NCBI RefSeq assembly: GCF_036588685.1 | Contig: NC_086382.1 | Coordinates: forward strand, 74,001,999 to 74,065,998 | Length of the DNA stretch: 64,000 nt | Origin: Mytilus trossulus | Lineage: Eukaryota > Mollusca > Bivalvia > Mytilida > Mytilidae | Direction: 5' to 3' | Part shown: positions 26,577-46,220 of the stretch, one piece after another | Numbering within the stretch: the first letter of the stretch is position 1 | How the letters are laid out: every line of letters begins with the position of its first letter | Made by a program: the position numbers and the translations under genes | The notes under the pieces: model-generated | Told to the model about the DNA's origin: nothing | What the model saw: the letters and a program-made list of their open reading frames with translations, nothing else | Databases searched by the model: none

Positions 26577-27509
26577 ATGGATCTACTTAATATGATCCTA
26601 AAAGTTGTAACTAACATTGATTCCAGAGTTCAAGGAATGGAAACGAAACTTGACAAACGTATAGATGACCTTCACCAATCTATGCTGTCAGTGTCTGCAA
26701 GAGTAAGAACTTTGGAAACTAAGACAAGTGAAATCAACGTTCAGCTTGCTGATTGTCAGGCGAGTTGTCAAGGCGTAAGCAACCTTTTTGATGACATTCA
26801 AACTCGATCCGAACAAATTTTGAGAAAAGTTATTCACCACAATGGAAGAATTACTCATCTAGAACAAAGTCCCAAAGAACAACTAGAGCTTCCTCTCAAT
26901 GAAATTAATAAACTTAAAGATTCGATCTTAGATCTACAATGTAAGTCAATGAAAAACAATTTGATTTTTAAAGGTTTAGCCTTTGCAAAATATGAAAATT
27001 GTGAACAAAAGCTGCAGAACTTCTTGTACGAAGAACTTGATATACAACACCCTATTGAGTTTGGAAATGTCCATAGATTTGGAAAGAGAAGCCTAAATAG
27101 AGCACGACCAATCATAGTTCGGTTTCTGTATCATCGTGACCTAGAACACGTTCTTAAAAATGCGAACAAGTTACGAGGTAAACCTTTCGGAATACAGGAA
27201 CAGTTCCCTGCTGAAATAGAAGAAGAACGAAAAAGGCTTTATCCTATTATGAAATTGGCAAAACAGGACGGAAAACTTGTCAAAATGTTTCGAGACAAGT
27301 TATATATCGATGGGAAACTGTTTATTCCAAGATCAAATACAGAAAACCCCACTCCGCAAAACCAAGAACCAGTACCAATAGAAATACAGCGCGAAGGTAG
27401 CGGAGAGAACACTGGATACAGGGACGTTCTGATGACTCCATCCAATGATACACAGAATGGACGATACAAACGACAGCGTGCAGGGTCTAGTCCTGAGACA
27501 CCTCATTAG
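26577..27509 (+). CDS. LINE ORF1 protein (L1-type coiled coil - RRM - CTD)
   Basis: 310 aa, intact. Residues 1-125 are a long heptad-rich coiled coil (trimerisation in L1-type ORF1p). Residues about 126-205 look like the RRM (NNLIFKGLAFAKYENCEQKL, ARPIIVRFLYHRDLEHVL). Residues 205-255 look like the C-terminal RNA-binding domain (KPFGIQEQFPAEIEEERKRL, FRDKLYIDGKLF). A polar tail follows, ending at TAG 27507-27509. In this family ORF1p binds the element RNA and acts as a chaperone in the RNP. The start ATG follows an untranslated leader. The next codons continue in the same frame into ORF2. Confidence 0.85.
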   Translation: MDLLNMILKVVTNIDSRVQGMETKLDKRIDDLHQSMLSVSARVRTLETKTSEINVQLADCQASCQGVSNLFDDIQTRSEQILRKVIHHNGRITHLEQSPKEQLELPLNEINKLKDSILDLQCKSMKNNLIFKGLAFAKYENCEQKLQNFLYEELDIQHPIEFGNVHRFGKRSLNRARPIIVRFLYHRDLEHVLKNANKLRGKPFGIQEQFPAEIEEERKRLYPIMKLAKQDGKLVKMFRDKLYIDGKLFIPRSNTENPTPQNQEPVPIEIQREGSGENTGYRDVLMTPSNDTQNGRYKRQRAGSSPETPH

Positions 27510-30500
27510 AAATGCCAAGGAGAATATACATTTATCAGTGTAGACGAATCAGAAAAAGACAATGATCCATCTGTTAATAACATTAATATAAATAACCATA
27601 ATAATGATACATGTCAAACTAAAGATAATAATGTTTTGAATATTATAGGTCTAAATTGTTGTGGAATTAAGAAGAGATTAAAATATGAAGAATTTGAAAA
27701 ACTAATAAGAAAAAATGACATAATTTGTTTAGTAGAAACCAAAACTGATGATATTGACACAATTAAGTTAACAGGATAGGAATTTCATATGAAAAATAGA
27801 AAAGCTATAGCTAAAACTCGATCTGGGGGTATCATTCTTGGCTACAAAAAAGAAATAGCAAGTAAAATAAAACCTTTATTTACACATTGTAAATACGTGC
27901 TTTGGTTTAAAGTCTCATCTGACCTCTTAAATTTAGATCAAGATATTGTTATAGGTATAGTATATATACCCCCTGAATATACTGCATTTTCTTCACATGA
28001 TGCATTTAGTCAACTTGAGGACGAGTATACAAATTTCTCAAAAAATTACAAATTCGTAGCCTTAATTGGAGACTTTAACGGACGAACGGCCAACGACGAT
28101 GATTTTTTACATTCAAAAGAAACGCATGGAAACAATGCGGCGAATTTTGTAGAAAACGATGTTTTAACGCTTGACTTATTGAATATACCACGAAAAAGAA
28201 ATAGTTTAGACCCTATTAGAAACAGGTACGGAAACAAAATTTTAGATTTTTGCAAAGGAAATAACTTGTTTATTGTAAATGGTAGAATAGGTGAAGACAG
28301 AATGACAGGACAGTTAACATGTAAAAATGCTAGCATTGTAGATTATTGTATAAGTTCTACAAGTTTATTGAAATATTTTAGAAATTTTTGTGTACTTGAT
28401 TTTAGTCATTTTTATTCAGATGTTCATTGTGCACTAGCAATTTCATTGTCGGGGTTATCCCTGAAAAATGTAGAGGAAACGGGGGAGAATCGTAATCGTC
28501 AAATATTTTCTGAAAAAATTAAGAAATGGGATAATGAAAAATGTCATGAATTTAAAGATCAGATTGAACAAGGCAAAGTTGAAGAATTAAAGATACTATT
28601 AGACGAAGTAGAAAGTGGACATCTAGATTTTAGTAAAAAGTACTCGTCAGTTGATAAAACAAAAATCAATACCTTACTTGACCATTTATGTTCAATATTT
28701 TGTAAATCTGCGAAATCCACATTCGGGACATGTAAATTTTCGAATTCTAAGAAAAAAGGTAAAAAGAAACTTGGAAAATTGAAAAAAGAATGGTTTAATG
28801 ACGACTGTCACTTTGAGAGACAAAATTTCAGAAAACGTAATAGAAAATTCAAAACATGTAGAACAGATCAAAATTTTCAAGACTTGAAACAAGCTGAAAA
28901 AAAGATATAAAAAGTTATGGATCAAGCTATTCTTGATCACAAAAGAAATTTGTCAAAGAAAATTAAAAATTTTAAATCAAATAATTCACAAGAATTCTGG
29001 AAACTATTAAAAAGTGGGAAAAACCGGGAGCAACCCGACATTCCCATGGAAAAACTTTTTGAATTTTTTAAATCTTTAAACGAGGAACCAAATGACAAAC
29101 AAGACATTTACATACCATACATTGACCCTTACGATATTAATCGTCTGAACGAAAGTATAAATAAAAACATTTCAAAAGACGAGATTAAAAAATGTATTAA
29201 AAAACTAAAAAACAATAAAGCCGCGGGAGAAGATTTGATTGTAAATGAATATATCAAGTCAACAGAAACTATATTTTTAGATATTTACAAACAACTATTT
29301 AATATCATTTTTGTAACAGGTGTTGTCCCAGATGGTTGGCTGATTGGAAATATTAAACCGTTTTTCAAAAACAAAGGTGACAAAATAGACCCAAAAAATT
29401 ATAGACCAATTACAATTTTAAGCTGCCTCGGGAAACTCTTTACTGCAATTTTGAGTGAGCGATTAACTAAGTTCTCAGACGAATTTCTTATCTTGAACGA
29501 AAATCAATGTGGATTTCGTAAGGGCTATTCAACAATCGATAATTTGTTTATAATTTTTAACTTTTTTGAAATTCTAAAAAACAAAAAGAAAAAAATGTTT
29601 TGCGCTTTTATTGATTTTGTAAAAGCTTTCGATAAAGTTTGGCGGGATGGACTATGGTACAAGTTGCTAGTGAATAATATGAATGGTAACATGTATAATA
29701 TAATTGTAAATATGTATAACGGTACAAAGTCTTGTATTTCTTATAATGATTGTAAGTCAGAATTTTTCCCGTGTAGTAACGGGGTACGCCAAGGGGAAAA
29801 TTTATCACCATTTCTTTTCGCCTTATTTATGAACGATCTCGACTCATATTTATCAAACTGTAACTTAGATGGTCTCCAAACGATAACTAACGAAATTGAA
29901 ATCAAACTTAATACATATTTGAAATTATTTGTAATTTTGTATGCTGATGATACTGTGCTAATGGCAGAATCAGCTGCAGATCTTCAAAGGCAACTTGACT
30001 CATTTCAAGATTACTGTACTTTATGGAAACTGAAAGTAAATTTATGCAGATAAAAGTAAAATCATGATATTTTCTAAAGGAACACTTCCAAGAAACCTAC
30101 ATTTCAATTTGAAGGGAACAGAATTAGAAATAGTGAATAGTATTAATTATCTAGGAATAGACTTAGCTAGAAGTGGGAATTTTAAGAAAGAGAAACAGTC
30201 CATAGCTAATAAAGCTACGAAGGCTTTCTACGAGGTTCTAAAATTAGGCAGAAACCACGGGCTTTCAATCAAAACGCAACTAGAATTATTCGATAAGATG
30301 ATAAAGCCTATTTTATTATATGGGTGCGAAGTATGGGGTTTTAGCAATAATGAAATAATCGAAAAAGTCCACCTAAAATTTTGCAAATAGCTTTTACATT
30401 TAAAATCTTCTACACCATCGTATATGATATATGGCGAACTTGGAAGATATCCTCTAGAAATTGATATAAAAAATAGAATGATATCATTCTGGGGTAAAAT

Positions 30501-31119
30501 TCTTTCTGGAAAGGAGTCAAAATTGTCAAAAGTTGTCTATAACTTATGTTTTCAATTGTCATTTGTAAATGGAGATAAATTTTTATGGTTAGATTACATA
30601 AAAAATATTTTGAATGAATGTGGCTTAACATATATTTGGAATTCACAAACGTTTATTAATTTGAATTGGCTACGTCTTACAGTTGGTAGAAACCTTAAAG
30701 ATCAATTTGAACAGAATTGGCACTTACTGTTAGAAGAATCACCAAAAGCTATAAATTACAAAGTATTTAAAGATAGTTTTAGTTCTGAAGCTTATTTAGA
30801 TATTTTAGATAACAAAAATCTAGTAGAATTTTGCAGATTTAGAACGACTAATCATAAATTACCCATTGAAGCTGGTAGATGGCTAAACACCAGCAGACAA
30901 AATAGAAACTGTACTCTGTGTAAAAACAATGAACTCGGGGATGAATTTCACTTTATTTTGGAATGCAAATTTTTTGAACAGGAGAGGAAAAATTACATTG
31001 AAAAGTATAGCTACACAAAGCCAAATATTTTAAAATATAAGTTATTAATGTCATCAAAAAAGAAGGTTAAGTTGAGTAAACTCTGCAAATTTATCAAAAT
31101 TATAAATAAATCTGTGTGA
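27510..31119 (+). pseudogene. LINE ORF2 (APE endonuclease - reverse transcriptase), broken
   Basis: The reading continues in the ORF1 frame without an ATG. Endonuclease: NVLNIIGLNCCGIKKR at the N-terminus, GDFNGRTAND, SIVDYCISS and SDVHCALAIS as counterparts of the catalytic Asp/Asn/His motifs. Reverse transcriptase: YRPITILSCLGKLF, FCAFIDFVKAFDKVW (motif A), GVRQGENLSPFLFALFMNDL (motif B), YADDTVLMAES (motif C, YADD at 29940-29951). The C-terminus has CTLCKNNELGDEFHFILEC, a CCHC-like knuckle. Disruptions: TAG 27777, TAA 28908, a frameshift near 30046 (a local 4-base TGCA excess would explain it), and TAG 30388. No RNase H domain is seen. Confidence 0.85.
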
Positions 31120-31789
31120 ACTCCTGGCTTTATCTAGTGTGACCCCACCCTATTAATTATTTTTGTAACATGTCTTTTACTAAATGTATTTATTGAATAT
31201 TGTATATATTGTAAATATTGTACATAATATTGTGTATTTCTCTATACCTTGTCAAAATGATGGTTTATTGAGAATAAAGATATATATACAAAAGCAAAAA
31301 TCTACACAAACACATATGACATCATCTGACAGTGAAAATAATTGTCAGCAATGTTAATATACTATTTTCATAAATTTGGGTTATTGTTTCAAACCTCTTA
31401 ATCAAATCAGAATTTGTTTTTGTAGCTTGGGCGTTAAACATGTGGCATTGAATTGCAATATTTCCTACAAAAGGTCAGCAGTTTTTCTCAGGTTTCCTTT
31501 ATCAATCAAAACTGACCATCAACATTATAGACAGTAGTGCTGAAAGTGGACTTAATCTCGAACAATCAATCAATTCCTATTGTGACATACATCTTCAAAC
31601 CAAAATCTATTACTTTATTACAAGCTTAAATTCATCAGTTTTCTTATTGTAAAGTTGTTTTTTCAGTAGCAACATACCATCTGCCTCATTCTATGGCACT
31701 TACATATATGACTTAAAAAATATTAATACATTATATTTTGGCCTCTTTGACAGTGATGAACTCCTGTTGCAACAAGAGTGCACACGCTG

Positions 31790-32720
31790 AAATGTCTCGC
31801 CTTCTTTACAAATCATTGATACTATGTTGATAGTCCTAAGTATGAAGCTTTATTAAAAACTGTCACATAAACTAAACATTTACCATGATAACTAAACAAA
31901 GACCAATGAACCATGAAAATGAGGTCAAGGTCAGATGAACCATGCCAGGCAGACACTTACAGCTAACAATGCTTCCATACAACAAATATAGTTGACCTAT
32001 TACTTATAGTTTAAGAAAAATAGACCAAAACACAAAAACTTGACACTGAGCAATGAACCATGAAAATGAGGTCGAGGTCAAATAACACCTGTGCGACTGA
32101 CATATAGATCATAAAATATTTCCATACACCAAATATAGTTGACCTATGGCATATAGAATTAGATAAAAAGACCAAAAACTCAAAAACTTAACTTTGACCA
32201 CTGAACCATGAAAATGAGGTCAAGGTCAGATGACATCTGCCGCTAGACATGTACACCTTACAATCATTCCATACAACAAATATAGAAGATCTATTGCATA
32301 AAGTATGAGAAAAACAGACCAAAACACAAAAATCTAACTATAACCACTGAACCATGAAAATGAGGTCAAGGTCAGATGACATCTGCCAGTTGGACATGTA
32401 CACCTTACATACACTGAATATACTAGCCCTATTGCTTATAGTATCTGAGATATGGACTTGACCACCAGAACTTAACCTTCTTCACTGATCCATGAAATGA
32501 GGTCGAGGTCAAGTGAAAACTGTCTGACAGGCATGAGGACTTTGCAAGGTACGCACATACCAAATGAGAGAATTTAACATTACAAAAAAAAAAAAAAAAT
32601 TCAAGTAGTCACTGAACCATGAAATTGAGGTCAAGGACATTGGACATGTGACTGACGGAAAGTTCGTAACATGAGTCATCTATAAACAAAGTATGAAGCA
32701 TCCAGGTCTTCTACCTTCTA
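31790..32720 (-). repeat. Tandem array of about 127-148 bp units, AACCATGAAAATGAGGTCAA
   Basis: CCATGAAAATGAGGTCAAGG-type cores occur at about 31911, 32058, 32206, 32352, 32490 and 32617, giving spacings of 147, 148, 146, 138 and 127. Units also share ACAAATATAGTTGACCTATT and GACCAAAACACAAAAA. Later units are increasingly diverged. I recall similar units in other bivalves; their origin is unknown. The strand is arbitrary. Confidence 0.75.
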
Positions 32721-33161
32721 AAATATAAAGCTTTTAAGTTAGCTAACGCCGCCGCCAGATCACTATCCCTATGTCGAGCTTTCTGTAACAAAAGTTTCAG
32801 GCTCAACAAAAACTGCTCCCCCGCCATTAATAGAAGTACGATTTGACAATACATAGAAGGATATCAGGATCAATAGAGTACAGAAAAAATTTGTGTTCTT
32901 ACCATGCTTATACACTGGATGATTTATTTGACTGAACCGTTTTTTCCCTTGCATGGGATACTTTCTAGTAGTGGTAAACAACTGTGTCAGGTTTCATTCC
33001 CAAAATCCAAGATTATTGAGAGTTAGAGAGCATAAATGATTTTGTAAATATGAAGAGTTCAGAGCTTCTAATAATTTGAAGTTTTTTTAGCCAGTTGTGT
33101 CTTTTAATTTGTACAAACAAGCTTTCAGTAACTTCAAGTACTCTCAAGTCATATTTCCGTG

Positions 33162-33886
33162 TTAAGGATGTATTCTTCTGACGTTTCAGTCTCGTTGAAG
33201 TCTCGTTCTGCAATTATGTCTAAAACATGTGATACAAGTGGAAAATATGTATGAATTTAAAAAATGTTATAATCAAACTCAACTCTGTGAAAAAATTGGG
33301 TATTTCCAGTGAGTAATCAATTTTTCAAATTTTATTACCAATCAAGTCAGTCTTTTTAGACAAAATTTCGAGAAAATGGGTGAGGGATACAAAAAATTAT
33401 TTTACCAGAAACATGTACATCCCACATCCCTTTTTTCTTTTTAAATTTCTTAGATATGTATGTTTTTAATCATTTATAACAAAGAAGTTGAAAAAATATG
33501 CAATTTGTACTTAAAACGGAGAAAAATCAGAAATTGACAAAATTGACAACATGGTAAATTTGGCACAAAAAAGCATCAAAATATGATAAAACTTTCTTAT
33601 ATTAACACCTACCTATAGTTTTTATAATTGAAATTTATTCAGATTGATCCCCTTTATCTTTATTGAAAGTATGACAAAAAGTTTAATTGTGGAAATGTGA
33701 TTTTTTTCATGATTTTAGCCCAAAAATAGGTAAAAACTGATGAAAAATGGGAAAAAAAGAAGTGCACCACCATATGATTTTTTCTTCACCAATTATTTTT
33801 TTACAGTCATATGAACCCAAAAAACAGGTTTAGAAAAAAAGTTTAATTCTAGAATTTTTTGGCTCCTCAGAGGTGTACATCCTTAA
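33162..33886. mobile_element. TTAA-flanked TIR element, copy B (inverted relative to copy A)
   Basis: Reverse-complement relative of 731-1510. It starts TTAAGGATGTATTCTTCTGA and ends AGAGGTGTACATCCTTAA, flanked by TTAA. It is about 55 bp shorter than copy A and internally diverged by substitutions and indels. It is intergenic and non-coding. Confidence 0.75.
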
Positions 33887-34263
33887 TCTGACCTGTTTGT
33901 AATGCATTTTTGTTATTTATTTTTAAATTAATGTTTACTTATTTAATTTGCGTTATATCTTGTCTCACTATTTTAAGTTATACATGTATACCACCTTTGA
34001 TAATTAGTATTTAGTATGACAATACATTTTCACTTCTGTTGTAATACTATAAACAACAAATTTATATATTTTGTAAAATATTTCCTTACTCATTGTGCTC
34101 CTTACTACAAAATTATTTTTATCTACCTATGTTATTTTTTTATTTAACAGCATTTAGTCCAGATCTTTCCAATTTTGTTTTACATCTCGACACCCTTATT
34201 TGTTATTTTTTTTATTCACATTGTGTCAAATATCAAATTTTAGTGTTTAGTGTATATAAAAAA

Positions 34264-34610
34264 GAAGATATGGTATGATTGCCAATGAGACAACTGTCCA
34301 CAAGAGACCAAAATGACACAAACATTAACAACTATAGGTCACTGTACGGCCTTCAACAATGAGCACAGCCCATACCGCATAGTCAGCTATAGAAGGCCCC
34401 GATAAGACAATGTAAAAACAATTCAAATGAGAAAACTAACGGCCTTATTTATATAAAAAAAAAAGAACAAAAAGCAAATATGTAACACATAAACAAAGGA
34501 CAACCAGTGAATTACAGGCTCCAGACTTGAGACAGACACATACATGCATAATGTGGCGAGTTTAAACATTTTAGCAGAATCCCCCCACCTTAACCTGGAA
34601 CAGTACAACA
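34264..34610 (-). repeat. Long dispersed repeat (GCTCATTGTTGAAGG family), inverted copy
   Basis: Begins ATGGTATGATTGCCAATGAGACAACTGTCCACAAGAGACC and continues through CTGTACGGCCTTCAACAATGAG and CCATACCGCATAGTCAGCTA. It is the reverse of 39420-39640 and 50548-50755. Confidence 0.7.
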
Positions 34611-34989
34611 TAAGAACGAACAATAAAAAAAATCAGTTGAAAAAGGCTGAACTAATCAGATGGACAAAAATACAAGTGGACGTAGCCAGGTACTTGTACA
34701 TCCCGACACAAAAAGACACAATGAACAGATCTGAAAGTACTAGCAGTTATCTAATAAAAAAAAATCATGCATCTAAGACTAAATTATTTAGTGTAGAGTT
34801 ACTTGGTTTTTGTCTTTTGATTTATTTAAACCATTTCAATTGATATTTTATAGTATGTCTTTCTATGTTGTGATGTTATAGTTATTTTAGATTCAGGTGA
34901 AGGCTGGTGCATGTTCAAACGTTAAAACCCACTGTATTTGTCAGGAATTTGAACCTGTTTTTCAGTGGTTGTTAGTTTTTGATAATGCA

Positions 34990-35615
34990 ATAGAAGAATT
35001 TGGTGAAACAGAAAATCAATATTTATTGGTCAAATCGAATTAAACTAGAAATTACATTGTTTACATCTCTAGAACATCTTGGAGAATTTTTCACTATTGG
35101 AAAATGTCACCAAATAGCAAGAACAATATCAGTCAATATAAGAGACATATCTAGAATACCAGTCCGACTAAAAATCTTAACTGGAACCTACATTCTTCAG
35201 GAAAAGGGCTGTGTTCAATAAAGCTATACCAGATGGTACCTGCATGATTTGCAAAAAGAACGAAGAAACTATGAATCATTTCCTGTTGATTTGTGAAGAA
35301 CTAGAATGCATACGAAAACATCTTATGTTAGAAATAATAAACATTAGTAGTAAGCTATTTGCCAAACATAAAGTAGATGCTGCAGTTCATATTACAACAG
35401 TAATAGTCAACCCATATGTTTATTGCACACGGTTGAATTCTCAAGCTCTTATATCAGACATTGATACTCAACTAGAACCATTATGCAGAAGCTTGTGCTA
35501 TAAATTACATGCTAGAAGATATCAGTTACTGGACATTTCAAAAGAGTCAAAAACTGTTAAAAAATATTCCTTGTTGAGGACTGATTGCACCTTGGTACTT
35601 CCCTGTTTCCCTTAA
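34990..35615 (+). pseudogene. 5'-truncated LINE ORF2 C-terminal fragment
   Basis: Two overlapping frames (35000-35221 and 35211-35615) join into one C-terminal LINE protein segment: RIPVRLKILTGTYILQE, then CMICKKNEETMNHFLLICEE, a CCHC-like knuckle typical of LINE ORF2 ends. A frameshift lies near 35205. The segment continues to a stop before 35616 and a possible 3' UTR to about 35990. It differs from the element at 26.5 kb, so a second LINE lineage is present. Confidence 0.65.
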
Positions 35616-36700
35616 ATTTTTTCATACTTATGGATAAATTATTTTCAAACAGTATAAATTATCTCATCTAGTTTTTTTTTTTTTAATAAGTATAAACATT
35701 TTAACTTTTTCAAAATCCTTGAGATTCTCAATTTATAGCAGGTAAGAGACAGCGTGCTTAGATGACATTAATAGACTTAAAAGCAGATGAATCTTTCTTT
35801 TTTTGTGTGTGTGTAAATAAACCTTGACAATTTGTTTTATTGGTGGAGGATTGTGATATAACTGTAAATAATTCAATGTGTGACCGTTTTTGTTTTTTTA
35901 TATATATTGGTGGATAGTTTTCATACTCCTATTTGTGGAGGTGTGCCTAAATTGGCAGAAGATAGAAAATACAGATACAGATACTGTACACAAGTGTTTC
36001 TTGTTTCTTGATTTTTATAAAGATTAGACAGTTGGTTTTTCCTGTTTGAATGGTTTTGCACTTTTCATATTTGGGTACCTATATAGCTTCCTTTTTAGTG
36101 TGAGATAAGGCTCCGTGTTGAAGACCCTACTTTGACCTATAATGATTTACCTTTACAAATTGTGAGTTGGATGAAGGGTTGTCTCATTGGCACTTATACC
36201 ACATCTTCTTATATCTACAAATACATTTATTTAATACCCAAATCCAATGATTTTGAAAGTTAAAATAGTGGAAATAATTTGTGACCGACAGACATAATCA
36301 ATACAGGGAGGGTTATCACCCTGATTACTATAGGCTTTTATCTGACTTATTTGCTGGGCCTTATTAAATAATAAAATATTTTTTTACAAGATTTTAATAA
36401 CCAAAATTTTAAAGCTGCTTTCATCATAAAATTAATACCTTCATATATTCAGCCATTAACACAACATTTTACATTTATAAGGAACAAAAATTTATAAAAA
36501 ATAAGATATAAAAATCCAAGCTGCTAAAATGCTACCTTAGTAATTCCTGATTATGAATAGAAAATAAAAACATGATCTTACATACAAAATATTTGCCAAT
36601 TCAAATGATCTTTAACAAAATAAGTACATTACAACATTTCTATATTATTTGATCAATGCTGATGTGGTGTCTTCATTTCAACAAACTGTGTATACTACTG

Positions 36701-36706
36701 TTTATT
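36701..36706 (-). terminator. AATAAA polyadenylation signal candidate for ZC4H2
   Basis: AATAAA on the minus strand, about 120 nt after the ZC4H2 stop codon. Motif and spacing only. Confidence 0.45.
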
Positions 36707-36824
36707 AAGAATTGTCTGAGATCTACATCACTACTTTCTACAAGCTAAGGACATCATATAGGGACTATGAACCCTGTTTTTCACAACCATTGTGTCAGCA
36801 CCATTGGTTCTGGGAGATAATCTC

Positions 36825-44925
<8,101 letters not shown>

Positions 44926-46220
44926 TGTTTATAGCTTTCGGAGTTAGTAAAAAGCTTATTATTTCACAGTAAACTTAGTGTTTTACAAACGTACTGATGA
45001 TCTATTATAAAATTAAACAGAAAACCGGAGAGAAACGTTTAAAATTCCGGATTCATTGAAATATTAATATTATTGGAAACTCTCCCAACTTTTTGATTCA
45101 TTTAACTTATATAGTAGTCAAAGAAATAATCTACTACTGCCTACTGGAGTAAAGTTTTCTGTCAATCTCTTATTTTCCCTAATAATTTCCAAAGAAATAA
45201 ACTTATTGTTGCCCCCCCCCCCTTTCCCCCCCTTTATATCTTTTTTTTTTTTCATTAATTTTCAAATGCAATATCCAACACAAAATATTCATTTAAAAAT
45301 ATTAAAAACTTAGGAAAATTTAAATAATGGTCATTTGCCATACTTCTTTACAAAAACAAAATTTTTGACCAGGAAAACATTTCTCATCTTATAGTGGAGT
45401 GACAAAGTCGATGAATTTTCAACTTTAATGGACCACCCTACCTGCAGGCTAAATTATACATTTTTGTATAGAGAAATGATTAAAGTTTAATGTTTGTCTG
45501 GTCGTAGAATCGAAATATGGTGCATTTATTTGTAATTTGAGGTTAAAGTGCAGTGGTCGATTTTTTCACCGACGGTACATTTATTTCACACGGGGCTATG
45601 AACAATCAAAAAAATAATATCACATTTGCTTTAACAAACAAAATTTAATTCCTAAATGAAGCAATAAACTGTATCAATTTACTTTCCAAAAAAAATAATT
45701 AAAAAAAAAAATGGCGATTTTAAAGAAAATTCAGATCAGCAACAGTATTTACACACAAGATAAACATGTGTATGACCTTTAATTGGTATTTTTTTTCTTC
45801 ACATATACATTTTACGATGTATTTCGTTTTTTTCAAATTAAAAGAGAGTAAATTATGCTTCTGGTATGGTATATGCAATTTGTCAGTGGCAAATATTTCA
45901 CCAAAGGTATGTGAATGAGATCGAAACAATTAATTCCAATGCGTCATTGTTATGTGTTCTCCATTAAAAATACATATTGTACGGATAGAAAAACAAACTT
46001 TCCCTTATTGCAGGACAGCTATGCATACATGAAACCCATAAAACAAATAAAAAGTGGTCAGTCAAAAGTGGCAAGCAAAACATACACAAAAACAAAGAAC
46101 CAAAAAAATAAACAGGTCCAAATAATCGCATACTCGAAGTGATATTAACCACAAAGAAACCAACTGTAATCATTTTGTTAAAAATATTGTCATGAATATA
46201 TACAGCTTTACATGATTCAC
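44926..46220. other. Upstream region of ZC4H2
   Basis: AT-rich, including the ZC4H2 5' flank. A poly-C/poly-T tract (GCCCCCCC...TTTCCCCCC) lies near 45210-45255 and A-rich runs near 45700. No CpG-rich promoter, TATA box with good spacing, or ORF of interest is seen. Confidence 0.5.

Larger units (their letters stand above)
26500..31280 (+). mobile_element. Nearly full-length APE-type LINE, inactivated
   Basis: Autonomous non-LTR retrotransposon structure: a leader ending before 26577, ORF1 (26577-27509), ORF2 with endonuclease and reverse transcriptase (27510-31119), and a short 3' UTR ending near an AATAAAGATATATATAC tail (about 31265-31280). ORF2 has in-frame stops at 27777 and 28908, a frameshift near 30046 and a further stop at 30388, so this copy cannot move by itself. 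The 5' boundary is uncertain. Clade not resolved. Confidence 0.85.

Noticed and set aside
26855..27115. Antisense ORF over LINE ORF1
   Set aside because: Shadow of the coiled-coil/RRM frame on the plus strand.
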